This document shows, one piece after another, positions 34,599 through 43,396 of a DNA stretch of 45,187 nt (its first letter is position 1; every line of letters begins with the position of its first letter). Position numbers and translations under genes: made by a program. Origin of the DNA: CAZRKC01 sp964600665 (GTDB taxonomy: Bacteria > Bacillota > SLNR01); contig CAZRKC010000016.1 of NCBI GenBank assembly GCA_964600665.1, positions 1-45,187 on the forward strand. The letters run 5' to 3'. A model generated the notes under the pieces. The model was given only the letters and a program-made list of their open reading frames with translations, did not search any database and was not told the DNA's origin.

Positions 34599-35882
34599 TC
34601 AAGCGATGATTCCTCTTTCTTTTCCATAATTATCATAGAGCCTCTCGTCCATGATCTGCTTGATGATTTGTACCACCTGCCAAACATCATGATAACCCAC
34701 ATAGAGCGGCACCGGCGCAAGTCTGATCACATTGGGGTAACGGAAATCTGGCAACACGCCTCGATCTTTCAGGGCCTCATTAATTCGCAATGCCTCTTCA
34801 TGCTCCAGCGCAACATGCCCGCCGCGGCGATGATCATCCCTTGGATTGCCAACTGAAAAGCCGTAGGGTGTAAGGATCTCATCAATCAGGTACATCAGAT
34901 AAGCTGTAATATGGAGTGATTTCTCTCGAAGCTGAGACATACCTGCTTCATGGAAAATTGCCAGGGACCCTTCCAGTGGAGCCATGCTCAGCACATGGGT
35001 GGTACCTGTCTGCCACCCGCCTGCATTTTGACCTGCTTCGAAATCATTGAGCAAGTCAAACTGCTTTTCTTTGACATACCCATGCCATCCAGCTAAACCC
35101 GGAGTTTTATTGAAATGGCGACGATTGATATACAAACCAGCTGTTGCTCCTGGGCCTGAACTCAAATATTTGTAATTACACCACATGGCAAAATCAACCC
35201 CCCATTTACTCAGCTCATGGGGTACTGCACCGGCTGAATGGCTGAGATCAAATCCAATCGTGATCCCCCGCCGATGCGCTTCTTGCGTCAAAAAAGCCAT
35301 GTCCAACAATTGGCCACTGCGATAAAGAACCGATGGTAAGAATACAATTGCAACATCATCGTCCATTGCCGCCACGACATCATTTTCTTGTATCGTTCTG
35401 CCATCTTGGCTCTTGATTTCAACTATGCAATCATCAGGATTCAATCCTTTAAGGCGAATCTGGCTTTCAGCTGCATAACGATCAGTGGGGAAATTGAGTT
35501 CGTCGACAATGATTTTATAGCGTTTCTCTGTCGGATGATAAAAAGTCGCGATGCTGGAATGGATGTTGATGGTTGTAGACGAATGGATAATCACTTCATC
35601 CCCATGGGCCCCCACCACCGGCGCCATTTTTTTTGCCAGCTCTTCAGGATAATAGAACAACGGGGTTGATGCTTTCGTCCAACAGTTGATACCTAGCTTT
35701 TTCCATTCTTCCATGACTCGGTGCACTGCTCTTTCTGCATCTTTTGACATTAAACCCAATGAATTGCCATCCATATAGATCTCATTGTCCAATAGATAGA
35801 AGCGATCCCTAAATGAGCGAAGACAATCCTTCTCATCCCTTTCTCTTGCATGATTCTCAGTAATCGAAAAATTTCTATCCAT
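34599..35882 (-). CDS. kynU: kynureninase
   Basis: A 427-residue PLP enzyme that splits kynurenine to anthranilate and alanine. YMDGNSLGLMSK, the SSTTINIH segment, GFDLSHSAGAVPHELSKWGVD (PLP-binding Asp and His) and the PLP lysine in WCNYKYLSSGPG are visible, and the C-terminal FRYPNVIRLAPVPLYVGYHD fits the family. No tryptophan dioxygenase or kynurenine formamidase is encoded in the window, so it may act on kynurenine taken up from outside. ATG 35882 has AAAGGAGG upstream; the longer frame overlaps marR. Co-transcribed with the MarR gene 16 nt upstream. Confidence 0.9.
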   Translation of the reverse strand: MDRNFSITENHARERDEKDCLRSFRDRFYLLDNEIYMDGNSLGLMSKDAERAVHRVMEEWKKLGINCWTKASTPLFYYPEELAKKMAPVVGAHGDEVIIHSSTTINIHSSIATFYHPTEKRYKIIVDELNFPTDRYAAESQIRLKGLNPDDCIVEIKSQDGRTIQENDVVAAMDDDVAIVFLPSVLYRSGQLLDMAFLTQEAHRRGITIGFDLSHSAGAVPHELSKWGVDFAMWCNYKYLSSGPGATAGLYINRRHFNKTPGLAGWHGYVKEKQFDLLNDFEAGQNAGGWQTGTTHVLSMAPLEGSLAIFHEAGMSQLREKSLHITAYLMYLIDEILTPYGFSVGNPRDDHRRGGHVALEHEEALRINEALKDRGVLPDFRYPNVIRLAPVPLYVGYHDVWQVVQIIKQIMDERLYDNYGKERGIIA

Positions 35883-35898
35883 GATGACCCTCCTTTTA

Positions 35899-36360
35899 TT
35901 AATCCATGTGCACACTGTCTAGCGTCTTAGCTTCCGTCTGGATATTATTCAGGACTTGACTTAACCATTGAAGCATCAACGCCTTTTCGGTGCTGGTAAA
36001 CCCACTGGAAAGTTGGCTTTCCAAATCAAGAATGATTTTCCATGAATCCTGCTTCAGAATCTGCCCTTCAGGAGTTAAATTGAGCCTTCTGCTACGGTTA
36101 TCATCTGGATCCGTTGTCCGGAGCAGCAACCCTTTGCTCATCAAGATACGCACGATGCCGGTAATTGTGGAAGGTTTCACTTTTAACGTTTCCACCAGTT
36201 GGGTAAAAGTCTGTCCGTCTTGTTTCCAGAGACAGTTGAGTACTCGAAACTGTGCAAATGTAATACCATGGGATTTTAAGGTTTCATTATGAACCCATGT
36301 TAACTGCCTGGCAATTTCCTGCGCATAATAGCCGATGTGGTTATGAAAATCTCGCTCCAT
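35899..36360 (-). CDS. MarR family transcriptional regulator
   Basis: A 153-residue winged-helix repressor. The helix-turn-helix covers TFTQLVETLKVKPSTITGIV, and the wing TTDPDDNRSRRLNLTPEG has the DxRxxR pattern. It is the first gene of a two-gene operon with kynU, and two inverted repeats lie in and after its promoter, so it very probably represses itself and kynU, released by a tryptophan-derived metabolite. The start codon directly follows one inverted repeat, with AGGGGG between the arms as ribosome binding site. Confidence 0.88.
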   Translation of the reverse strand: MERDFHNHIGYYAQEIARQLTWVHNETLKSHGITFAQFRVLNCLWKQDGQTFTQLVETLKVKPSTITGIVRILMSKGLLLRTTDPDDNRSRRLNLTPEGQILKQDSWKIILDLESQLSSGFTSTEKALMLQWLSQVLNNIQTEAKTLDSVHMD

Positions 36361-36380
36361 ATATTTAGCCCCCTAAATAT
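36361..36380 (-). promoter_or_regulatory. inverted repeat over the marR ribosome binding site
   Basis: ATATTTAG-CCCC-CTAAATAT, perfect 8-bp arms with a 4-nt centre, between the -10 and the ATG of marR. It contains the ribosome binding site on the minus strand. It shares the TTTAG/CTAAA core with the upstream repeat, so it is probably a second operator; a translational hairpin is the alternative. Confidence 0.65.
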
Positions 36381-36409
36381 ATTTTAGTCTGTAGATGACT
36401 AAATGTCAA
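36381..36409 (-). promoter_or_regulatory. sigma-A promoter of marR-kynU
   Basis: Minus strand TTGACA (36404-36409), 17-nt spacer, TAAAAT (36381-36386). The spacer is largely an operator repeat. Confidence 0.87.
36383..36403 (-). promoter_or_regulatory. MarR operator between -35 and -10
   Basis: TTTAGTC-N7-GACTAAA, perfect 7-bp arms with centres spaced as in known MarR sites. It fills the promoter spacer and overlaps the -10, so a bound dimer would block RNA polymerase. Confidence 0.75.
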
Positions 36410-36533
36410 CTATATGAGTACTAAAACATTGTATTTAACTTTTTACACAGCATATTTATTTAGCGGGCTAATTAATAATGTCTTTTGGATGATAAAAGCT
36501 CAGGCTAAATACCTCTAATTTGACCGGTTGATA

Positions 36534-36562
36534 TTGACCCTGGGATATGGTCATGATACCAT
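36534..36562 (+). promoter_or_regulatory. promoter of rubrerythrin with palindrome
   Basis: TTGACC (36534-36539), 17-nt spacer, TACCAT (36557-36562). A palindrome TATGGT-N6-ACCATA (36546-36563) overlaps the -10 and could be an operator; it does not match the Per box consensus. Confidence 0.55.
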
Positions 36563-36638
36563 AATGTAAAAGAAACAAATCTGGAAATTTAATGCTGTTC
36601 CGGATAATCCCAAAGATAAATTAGTAGGAGGCCTGACA

Positions 36639-37133
36639 ATGGAAAATAATAAAACCATGCAAAATCTGATGGAAGCCTTCGCAGGTGAATCACAAGCAAA
36701 CAGAAAGTATTTGGCCTATGCAAAAAGAGCCGAATTAGAAGGCAAACTCAATGCGGCAAAGCTCTTTAAAGCTGCATCTGACGCTGAGACCATCCATGCT
36801 CTGAAACATTTCGAAGTAGCACAAAAAACGGGCTGCACCGAGGATAACCTAAAAGATGCGGTTGCTGGTGAGACCCACGAATTTAAAGACATGTATCCTG
36901 ATTTTGTCAAAATTGCAGAAGAAGAGGGTAATAAAGCTGCCTTGATTTCGTTTAAATACGCCATGCAAGCTGAAGAAGTCCATGCAAAGCTCTATCAGGA
37001 AGCGTTAGGCGAAATCGAACAGACGGAAGAAATCTTTTATTATCTTTGCCCTGTTTGCGGTAACATCGAAAAGGCTGTGCCTGCAAAGTGCCCCATTTGT
37101 GGTGTACCAGGTTCCCGCTTCATCAAGTATTAG
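36639..37133 (+). CDS. rbr: rubrerythrin
   Basis: A 164-residue peroxide-reducing protein of anaerobes. The ferritin-like diiron domain has glutamates in AFAGESQANRKY and the ExxH pairs in DAETIHALKH and AEEVHAKLY; the C-terminal rubredoxin domain has CPVCG and CPICG. TAGGAGG stands before the ATG. Its promoter carries a palindrome, and the rubredoxin-like gene follows 99 nt later. Confidence 0.95.
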   Translation: MENNKTMQNLMEAFAGESQANRKYLAYAKRAELEGKLNAAKLFKAASDAETIHALKHFEVAQKTGCTEDNLKDAVAGETHEFKDMYPDFVKIAEEEGNKAALISFKYAMQAEEVHAKLYQEALGEIEQTEEIFYYLCPVCGNIEKAVPAKCPICGVPGSRFIKY

Positions 37134-37232
37134 TTAAATCCAAAACTGCGGTTATTTGGGATATATCATCAGCCGTCCCTGCCGTGAGTCATCTCAATGC
37201 AACGTTTACATTAAATCAAGGGAGGAATATCA

Positions 37233-37568
37233 ATGACTTGGAAGTGCAGCGTTTGTAATTTTGTCTGGGAAGGCGAGCAACCACCGGAGATCTGCCCGAA
37301 ATGTGCCTCACCTGGTGAAAAATATGCAGCCATGAAAGACGAACATATCGCATTGATGGTGCGATCCAGTAAAACCAATGCTCTTCATATTGAATTGCTG
37401 TCTCTTCTGCCCAGACTGATGAAGATTGCAGAAGATGGAATTGAAGACAATTTAGACCCTCGATGTGTGACCCTTTTTCAACGCTTAAAATCGGATGCCG
37501 AGTTTCTGATAACATCCAGCATGGCAGAACTCGAAGGTCATGTTGGCCGCGGCAAGTGGGGAAAATAA
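37233..37568 (+). CDS. rubredoxin-like domain protein with helical C-terminus
   Basis: A 111-residue protein. Residues 1-27 form a rubredoxin-type iron site (WKCSVC and CPKC), and the remaining 80 residues look helical, with HIALMVRSSKTNALHIEL. It may pass electrons to rubrerythrin; the helical part is not assigned. GGGAGG precedes the ATG. Confidence 0.8.
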   Translation: MTWKCSVCNFVWEGEQPPEICPKCASPGEKYAAMKDEHIALMVRSSKTNALHIELLSLLPRLMKIAEDGIEDNLDPRCVTLFQRLKSDAEFLITSSMAELEGHVGRGKWGK

Positions 37569-37608
37569 AAGATTGATGTTGATAATCTAAATAGTTTTTG
37601 CTTAATTC

Positions 37609-37639
37609 AAGATCCCGCGGGATTACCCCGCAGGATCTT
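37609..37639. terminator. terminator between convergent genes
   Basis: AAGATCCCGCGGG pairs with CCCGCAGGATCTT, one mismatch, around an ATTAC-type loop. T run on the plus strand and A-rich flank on the other make it likely bidirectional. Confidence 0.8.
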
Positions 37640-37641
37640 TT

Positions 37642-39156
37642 CTATAATGTGTGCATCAGATTTTTCGTGACTTGATAGAGATCATCATATACCTTCCGGT
37701 ACTTTTGATATTCTCGATTTCGACCAAGATCCGGCCGATAGGATACACCTGCTTTGATATACGGTTTAAGTGCAGGGAATCCCGAAAAATGACCAATCCC
37801 GATGGCAGCCATCGCCGCATCACCAAAACTTGCCCCAATGGTGACCCCAGCAGTATCAATGGTACATCCGGTAATATCAGCAATCATCTGCACCCAATAG
37901 GGGTTCTGGGTCCCGCCCCCTACTGCCAGGATGCGATTGATGACGACATCATTATCCCTAAATATATCCAAATGTTGTGCGACAGTATATCCGATTGATT
38001 CCAAGGCAGACCGATACATGTGTTGCCGAGTATGCCGCATGGTTAGGCCGAATATAACCCCTTTTGCATGGGGATCATTCAACGGTGTTCGTTCTCCGGC
38101 AATATACGGTAATGTTACCAATCCATCGGCTCCTGGCGGAATTTTGTCTACTCCATCCATCATGGTCTGGTATGCATTCATTCCAGTCTGTACCTCTTCT
38201 GTGACTGCATCAAGAAATATTTGATCTCGGTACCATCGTGTCAATGTTCCTGCTGCGTTGGTCCCACCCTGAACACTGAATATGCCTGGGATGATGAACC
38301 CGCCACTCCATACCCTTGAATCTTTAATCATCTGCGGTGATAATCCAATCATATACAGTGACGACCCAAATTGCAGCATCATATCTCCGACTTCCAGCAC
38401 CCCGGTACTAATGGCCTCAGCCCCAGAATCATCAGCGCCGACAATCACAGGGGTTCCTTTAACCAAGCCTGTCTCCCCTGCAGCTTCATGGGTGACATAT
38501 CCGGCAATATCTGTTGTATCCTTCACTTCAGCCAATTGATCCGGACGGCAAAATACCTCACAATAGTTCATATCAATATGGCCGCTGTCCGGATCATACA
38601 AAGGAGTAAACGCCCCATAAGCTAAAAAACGATCGACAACATATTGACCTGTTAATTTCGCGGTTAGGTAAGTGGACCCCGTTATCAATTTATATGCATT
38701 TTCCCAGATATCAGGTTCGTGATTTTTTAACCATAGAATCTTAGGCGGGATATCATTGGAGCATAGAGGTCTGCCATTAAACTGCAAGACTTGCGCTTCC
38801 CCATACTTCGCATTCAGGAATTTGATTTCCTCATGGGCACGGGCATCTATACCATACAATATTGCCTTTCTTAATGGTCGACAATTACGATCGACTGGCA
38901 AAAGATCCGCACCCAGCGCACTGGCGCCAATTGCAGCAATATCATTGCCGCATAAGCCAGACTTGCATAGCAATGCCTTGGAAATTTTACAAAAATCCCC
39001 CCACCATACGGATTCAGCATCATGCTCATAATGATTCGGCAGGGGATTTTCCATCCCATGACCTTCGGCATGCATGGCGATCACCTGACAGTTACCATCG
39101 ATGATGACCCCTTTGCTTTCGTATGTGCCAATGTCGATCCCTAGAAAATATTTCAT
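37642..39156 (-). CDS. FGGY-family carbohydrate kinase
   Basis: A 504-residue sugar kinase related to xylulokinase. The N-terminal phosphate loop is LGIDIGTYESKGVIID, the FGGY signature region is YIAGERTPLNDPHAKGVIFGL and the adenosine motif AVGGGTQNPYWVQMIADI. Substrate cannot be named. GGAGGGG stands before the ATG, and the BtpA gene is 13 nt upstream in the same transcript. Confidence 0.88.
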   Translation of the reverse strand: MKYFLGIDIGTYESKGVIIDGNCQVIAMHAEGHGMENPLPNHYEHDAESVWWGDFCKISKALLCKSGLCGNDIAAIGASALGADLLPVDRNCRPLRKAILYGIDARAHEEIKFLNAKYGEAQVLQFNGRPLCSNDIPPKILWLKNHEPDIWENAYKLITGSTYLTAKLTGQYVVDRFLAYGAFTPLYDPDSGHIDMNYCEVFCRPDQLAEVKDTTDIAGYVTHEAAGETGLVKGTPVIVGADDSGAEAISTGVLEVGDMMLQFGSSLYMIGLSPQMIKDSRVWSGGFIIPGIFSVQGGTNAAGTLTRWYRDQIFLDAVTEEVQTGMNAYQTMMDGVDKIPPGADGLVTLPYIAGERTPLNDPHAKGVIFGLTMRHTRQHMYRSALESIGYTVAQHLDIFRDNDVVINRILAVGGGTQNPYWVQMIADITGCTIDTAGVTIGASFGDAAMAAIGIGHFSGFPALKPYIKAGVSYRPDLGRNREYQKYRKVYDDLYQVTKNLMHTL

Positions 39157-39169
39157 GATCGCCCCTCCA

Positions 39170-39979
39170 TCACCGAGTCCGAAAATGGTCCACGACCGCC
39201 ATGAATTCTTTCACGCGCACGCCGTCCACCGGATTTTCAAAACTCCCCTTTTGTTTAAAAGCAGTGCCAACAAAAGCTCCATCAGAAAACGATAGCTTTT
39301 CGGCAATATTCTGCGCATGACAGCCTGTATTACATAACACGGCAGTACCAGTGGACACTGCACGGATCTCTGCAATCAAATTACTCTCCACCCCATGCCC
39401 TGCATGGATCCCGGATACACATAAGCCGTCAGGTTTGCATTTAAAGATAACCGCCTGTGCGACCAAGGAAAGCTCTCTGCCGCTTAGATCTCCGTCTGAC
39501 TCGGCATTGATCATATAGAACATAGCAAGTTTGTCTAGCCCTAATGCGGCTTTTCTCCGTAAAACAGCAGCAATGTCTGTTGACCGAAGACCAGCTTCGC
39601 CAACATAAGCACCTGTAAAGACCGATCGGACGAAAGATGCATCAACTGCAGCTGCTAACTCAATAGTGGCCATAGCGTCGCTAATCACATGCACGCCATA
39701 GGGGAGTGTGATGATATCCTTAAGCTCACCGATTATTCTGCCCATGGCACCTACAATAACTGGATCGACTTTCTGCTGATATGGCAGACTGAATTCATTG
39801 GAGAATAATATCCCATCAACACCGCCTTCCTGCAATGCAATCAGGTCAGCTTTTGCAGCCTTCACGACTTGATCCATGCGACCATTGGGACCATATGCTG
39901 GATCCCCCGGCAATGGCTGCAAGTGGAGTAATGCGATGATTGGCTTTTCTGTACCGAATAATTGGGTGATTTTTTTCAC
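39170..39979 (-). CDS. BtpA/SgcQ family protein
   Basis: A 269-residue TIM-barrel protein of the BtpA/SgcQ family. ALLHLQPLPGDPAYGPNG, the core LQEGGVDGILFSNEF and GVHVISDAMATIELAAA are typical, and the C-terminal GAFVGTAFKQKGSFENPVD fits. Family members sit in sugar operons; BtpA was named from photosystem I assembly in cyanobacteria, which cannot apply here. GTG start with GAGGG 7 nt upstream. The link with an FGGY kinase suggests a sugar pathway. Confidence 0.85.
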   Translation of the reverse strand: MKKITQLFGTEKPIIALLHLQPLPGDPAYGPNGRMDQVVKAAKADLIALQEGGVDGILFSNEFSLPYQQKVDPVIVGAMGRIIGELKDIITLPYGVHVISDAMATIELAAAVDASFVRSVFTGAYVGEAGLRSTDIAAVLRRKAALGLDKLAMFYMINAESDGDLSGRELSLVAQAVIFKCKPDGLCVSGIHAGHGVESNLIAEIRAVSTGTAVLCNTGCHAQNIAEKLSFSDGAFVGTAFKQKGSFENPVDGVRVKEFMAVVDHFRTR

Positions 39980-40066
39980 AGGCCATCCCTCATTTCCCGC
40001 ATCATTATATTCAATCGTTTCTCAAATAACACTATGTACGTTTAACGAAGCACATGTTCGAGATCT

Positions 40067-40618
40067 CTATTTACGGGCATACTCTGCACCCACGACCATA
40101 TGTTCAAAAATAGCCTCTGAGAAATTAACCTCACCACTTTTCTGGCTTTCTGATATTTCATACACCCAATGGGTAAAAGTATATCCTTCCTTGACAGGAT
40201 CTGGTGGGCGATTGATCATCGCCCCTTTGAGTACAATTTGGTTGGGTATATATGTTCCCCCATATGATTGAAAGGAAACAACAGCGTATTCACTCTGCTC
40301 TACACCGATGTATCGAGCATATAAGGTGATTTGCTGACTATTCTTCAATACAGTATGATCATATACCGTATTAAATGTGTCTTCCAAATACCAATTTACG
40401 AATATAAATCCAGGTTTTGAAGGAGTTGGTGGATACCATTGCGGTGAATTCGAATTGATTTGCAGCGTGGTGCTTTGCGATTCAACCGGAACATTCATAG
40501 ACAGTTGTCCACCATCTGGGACAAAATTTATGGTTACGGTATGCGATTCATTACGAGTGCAACTAGCACCGGAGATTATTAAAAAAGTCATCAATAGAAT
40601 CAACAGACATTTTTTCAT
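40067..40618 (-). CDS. lipoprotein with InlB B-type repeats
   Basis: A 183-residue lipoprotein (signal ending ISGASC) with two repeats of the Listeria-Bacteroides (InlB B) type: the first ends FVNWYLEDTFNTVYD and LYARYIG, the second has FTHWVYE and ends EYARK. Such repeats occur in cell-surface proteins. ATG 40618 has GAGGAGG upstream; the longer frame is an artefact. It has no obvious functional tie to BtpA. Confidence 0.8.
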   Translation of the reverse strand: MKKCLLILLMTFLIISGASCTRNESHTVTINFVPDGGQLSMNVPVESQSTTLQINSNSPQWYPPTPSKPGFIFVNWYLEDTFNTVYDHTVLKNSQQITLYARYIGVEQSEYAVVSFQSYGGTYIPNQIVLKGAMINRPPDPVKEGYTFTHWVYEISESQKSGEVNFSEAIFEHMVVGAEYARK

Positions 40619-40866
40619 TATTGACCTCCTCGTTGAGTCTTCATCCTGTTGAATCGAAATACAAATCAATACATAGATTAAATAAAGATCGCGTATTTCC
40701 TTTTATTATCCCTCTCTGTCGAATGGACCCGCAGAAAGTACCGTCCAATGCGAGAAAATCTGGCCATACAAAGTAATCCTTCGATGACTGCATTCCGTGT
40801 GCAGGTATTTCCCAAACTTCATCAAATACTGCAGGTAATCAATACATCATCGGGGAGGAATGATTT

Positions 40867-41223
40867 GTGGCATCATATTCTGAAATCCTGACCCAAAAGC
40901 AATTAGAGGATGTCTTTGCATTGTCTTACCAGAAACCCGTATTAATTCTAAAACACAGCACTCAATGCCCCATCAGTGCCCGTGCTTTCCGTAACTTCTG
41001 TAATTTTTGTGATGCCAATCCCCATGACAAATTGGATACATGTCTGATAAAAGTGATTGAGTCAAAAGCATTATCTCAGATCATCACAAAAACATTGGGT
41101 ATTGAACACAAATCCCCCCAGGTAATTTTAATCAGGAATGGGAAAGTTATATGGCATGCATCTCATTATGATATCAACGAAGATACCATAATGAACGCTT
41201 TAACGAAACTGAATTTGGTATGA
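40867..41223 (+). CDS. ytxJ: YtxJ/BrxC-like monothiol bacilliredoxin
   Basis: A 118-residue thioredoxin-fold protein of DUF2847. The motif KHSTQCPISARAF carries the single active cysteine, as in bacilliredoxin BrxC; the cis-proline loop is HKSPQVILIRNGKV. It should reduce bacillithiol-mixed disulfides if the host makes that thiol. GTG start with GGGAGG 8 nt upstream. Confidence 0.88.
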   Translation: MASYSEILTQKQLEDVFALSYQKPVLILKHSTQCPISARAFRNFCNFCDANPHDKLDTCLIKVIESKALSQIITKTLGIEHKSPQVILIRNGKVIWHASHYDINEDTIMNALTKLNLV

Positions 41224-41319
41224 ATTCTGTCACGATGAATTAAACACAAAAGAGAAGGAATTCCGATAGCATTATCCAATCTAAATAGAAATTACGGATT
41301 CATCAGGAGGGATCGACTT

Positions 41320-41883
41320 ATGACAAGAGAAGAAGCATATGCTCTATTGATCAAGTACAACAAAAATCATTCCTTGGTAACACATGCTTTGGCAGTTGAA
41401 GCAGTTATGAAATATTTTGCCCGCCAGCATGATGAAGATGAAGTGTATTGGGGTAACATTGGATTGATCCACGATTTGGATTATGAACAATACCCCGATG
41501 AACACTGCCACAAAAGTAGAGAAATTTTGCAGGCAGAAGGCGTCGATGAAGCAATCATCCATGCAGTAGTCTCCCATGGCTGGAATATTTGCACGGATGT
41601 GGAACCGACTCTTTGGATGGAAAAGGTCTTGTACACAATCGATGAATTAACTGGTCTGGTGAACGCTACCGCATTGATGAGACCCACTAAAAGTGTTCTT
41701 GACCTTGAAGTCAAATCAGTAAAAAAGAAATTCAAAACAGCGAATTTTGCTGCCGGTGTCAACAGAGAAGTCATCGCGTCCGGAACCGAGTTAATTGGGA
41801 TGGATCTGGATACCGTTATTGACTGGACAATCGAGGGCATGAAAGAAGTGGCTGCTGATATCGGACTTAAAGGTACTCTGTAG
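41320..41883 (+). CDS. HD domain protein
   Basis: A 187-residue HD-fold hydrolase. The metal residues are His in SLVTHALAV, HD in GLIHDLDYE, His in AEGVDEAIIHAVVSHGW and the later IDELTGL. It resembles YedJ-type or uncharacterised phosphohydrolases; substrate unknown. GGAGGG precedes the ATG. Confidence 0.82.
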   Translation: MTREEAYALLIKYNKNHSLVTHALAVEAVMKYFARQHDEDEVYWGNIGLIHDLDYEQYPDEHCHKSREILQAEGVDEAIIHAVVSHGWNICTDVEPTLWMEKVLYTIDELTGLVNATALMRPTKSVLDLEVKSVKKKFKTANFAAGVNREVIASGTELIGMDLDTVIDWTIEGMKEVAADIGLKGTL

Positions 41884-41899
41884 GCAACCCACCAAAAGA

Positions 41900-41939
41900 T
41901 AAAGCATCAACAGCACCCTTCATGGTTGTTGATGCTTTA
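41900..41939 (+). terminator. hairpin after the HD-domain gene
   Basis: TAAAGCATCAACA pairs with TGTTGATGCTTTA, perfect 13-bp arms around a 14-nt loop. It has no distinct T tract beyond the arm, so terminator strength is uncertain. Confidence 0.55.
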
Positions 41940-42000
41940 CTAATTCATCGGTAGCTACGCTCTAACCCAATACCCGAAAACGCTCCATCATCCTTCTAGT

Positions 42001-42033
42001 CCCAGCTACTTTATTGGCTGGGGGTGGTTTTTT
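42001..42033 (+). terminator. plus-strand terminator
   Basis: CCCAGC and GCTGGG arms (42001-42022), then GGTGG and six T. Read on the plus strand it ends transcription from the HD-domain gene. Confidence 0.65.
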
Positions 42034-42155
42034 GATGGTGTTTTTCATGCACGACTTTTTAAACCGGAGGATGAAATCTTCTTCCTTACACGATCAAATA
42101 AGACTGGATTATCCGATAGCAACATCTAACTTGAGTAAGAAATAGATCTTACCCA

Positions 42156-43154
42156 TCAATGAGGATCAATGTGGACTCGAACCTCATGAATTTTTTCTAA
42201 TTGCTCGTGAATAATCCTTCTAGCGATATCCCCAATTTCATGAGCTTCGCATAGCAGGATATCTTTGTCAACACAGATGTCTAAATCCACCAAATAATAC
42301 GCCCCACTTTGCCGGATTCGGATATCATGCGTATCTTTGACTCCCTCCACAGAAAGAACTATCTTTCGTATTTGTTCGATTTTGTCCGCTCCTGCTGATG
42401 AATCCATGATTTGCCGGGCTCCGTCACAAATGATATCTATCCCCATCTTGATAATAAACAATGAGACGATCATCCCGGCTAGAGGGTCTAGCACGCGTAC
42501 ACCCAAACGCGCACCGCTAATTCCAATCAACGTCGCAATCGAAGAGAAAGCATCAGACCGATGATCCATTGCGTTCGCAATGGTTGAGGGGCTGTTGATT
42601 TGTTTCCCGACACGGTAAGTCAGTCTGTACATGATTTCTTTCGTTACAATTGACAAAATGGCTGCATATAATGCAATGATTCCAGGAGGTGCAATCGTTG
42701 TGGATCGAATGGAAATAAATCCAGATCTGAATATCTGAAAACCAACAATCAGTAATAGACTCCCTACAATTGATGTCGCGATGGCTTCTGCTTTGCCATG
42801 TCCAAAGGGATGGGATTCATCAGCAGGTTTCTTTGCAATCTTCAATGAAATGAAGACTACTGCTGAAGCTAAGATGTCAGAAGCAGAGTGCATCGCATCT
42901 GCTATCATTGCACTACTGTTCCCTAGAATCCCTGCTGCTGCCTTGATTGATGTCAAGACTACATTCCCAACGACACCGAAAACAGCCCAGTTTTCTGCAA
43001 TTGTAAAATCATGATTCATTCGTGGGTCAGAGAACTGCACAGATTCAAGTGAATTTCCATCAACTTTTCGACTGATTGTCGTTTCTCTTTGGTCTGATGA
43101 TTTTCTCTCCACTCTGTTCTGTTGATCCAATTCTTTATTGTTCTTCGCCATCAT
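42156..43154 (-). CDS. cation diffusion facilitator (Ni/Co efflux inferred)
   Basis: A 332-residue metal exporter. After a polar N-terminus of about 55 residues come six membrane helices with the CDF motifs MIADAMHSASD, HPFGHGKAEA and AMDHRSDAFSS, then the cytoplasmic metal-binding domain ending HEVRVHIDPH. The site in helix 5 reads D-x-x-x-D where zinc exporters usually have H-x-x-x-D. The NiCo riboswitch upstream indicates nickel or cobalt as the regulatory metal and probable cargo. The first of two adjacent ATG codons at 43154 has GGAGG 6 nt upstream. Confidence 0.9.
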   Translation of the reverse strand: MMAKNNKELDQQNRVERKSSDQRETTISRKVDGNSLESVQFSDPRMNHDFTIAENWAVFGVVGNVVLTSIKAAAGILGNSSAMIADAMHSASDILASAVVFISLKIAKKPADESHPFGHGKAEAIATSIVGSLLLIVGFQIFRSGFISIRSTTIAPPGIIALYAAILSIVTKEIMYRLTYRVGKQINSPSTIANAMDHRSDAFSSIATLIGISGARLGVRVLDPLAGMIVSLFIIKMGIDIICDGARQIMDSSAGADKIEQIRKIVLSVEGVKDTHDIRIRQSGAYYLVDLDICVDKDILLCEAHEIGDIARRIIHEQLEKIHEVRVHIDPH

Positions 43155-43229
43155 ATCGTACCTCCAGATTATGCAGCAGCATTCTCGCAAAGATTCAACT
43201 CGCTGGAATCAAAGTGAGTTCTACATGAC

Positions 43230-43269
43230 AAAACACACCTACAGAACATTTGACTGTCCCGCAGATGTG
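43230..43269 (-). terminator. terminator overlapping the NiCo riboswitch 3' end
   Basis: On the minus strand CACATCT...ACAG can pair with CTGT-AGGTGTG around TCAAATGTT, followed by TTTTG. The upstream arm lies inside the aptamer, so the two structures exclude each other: metal-bound aptamer would allow read-through. Confidence 0.75.
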
Positions 43270-43345
43270 CAAATGAATGGCATTCTGCTGCCGTAAATCG
43301 GCCCGGCCCCACGACCATTAAGCGGTCATCGCCTGCTCAGTTTGT
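43252..43345 (-). promoter_or_regulatory. NiCo (czcD) riboswitch
   Basis: On the minus strand the conserved blocks stand in the order known for the NiCo motif: AACTGAGCAGGC, GATGACC with GGTCGTG, GGCCGGGCC, CGGCAGCAGAATG, then CATCTGCGGGACAG. It lies between a promoter and a CDF gene, the usual setting. Binding of nickel or cobalt should switch expression on. Confidence 0.95.
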
Positions 43346-43396
43346 ACTGTTGATCCACATTTTTTAAATGCGAGGCAGTGCAAAGAGTTTAGCAAT

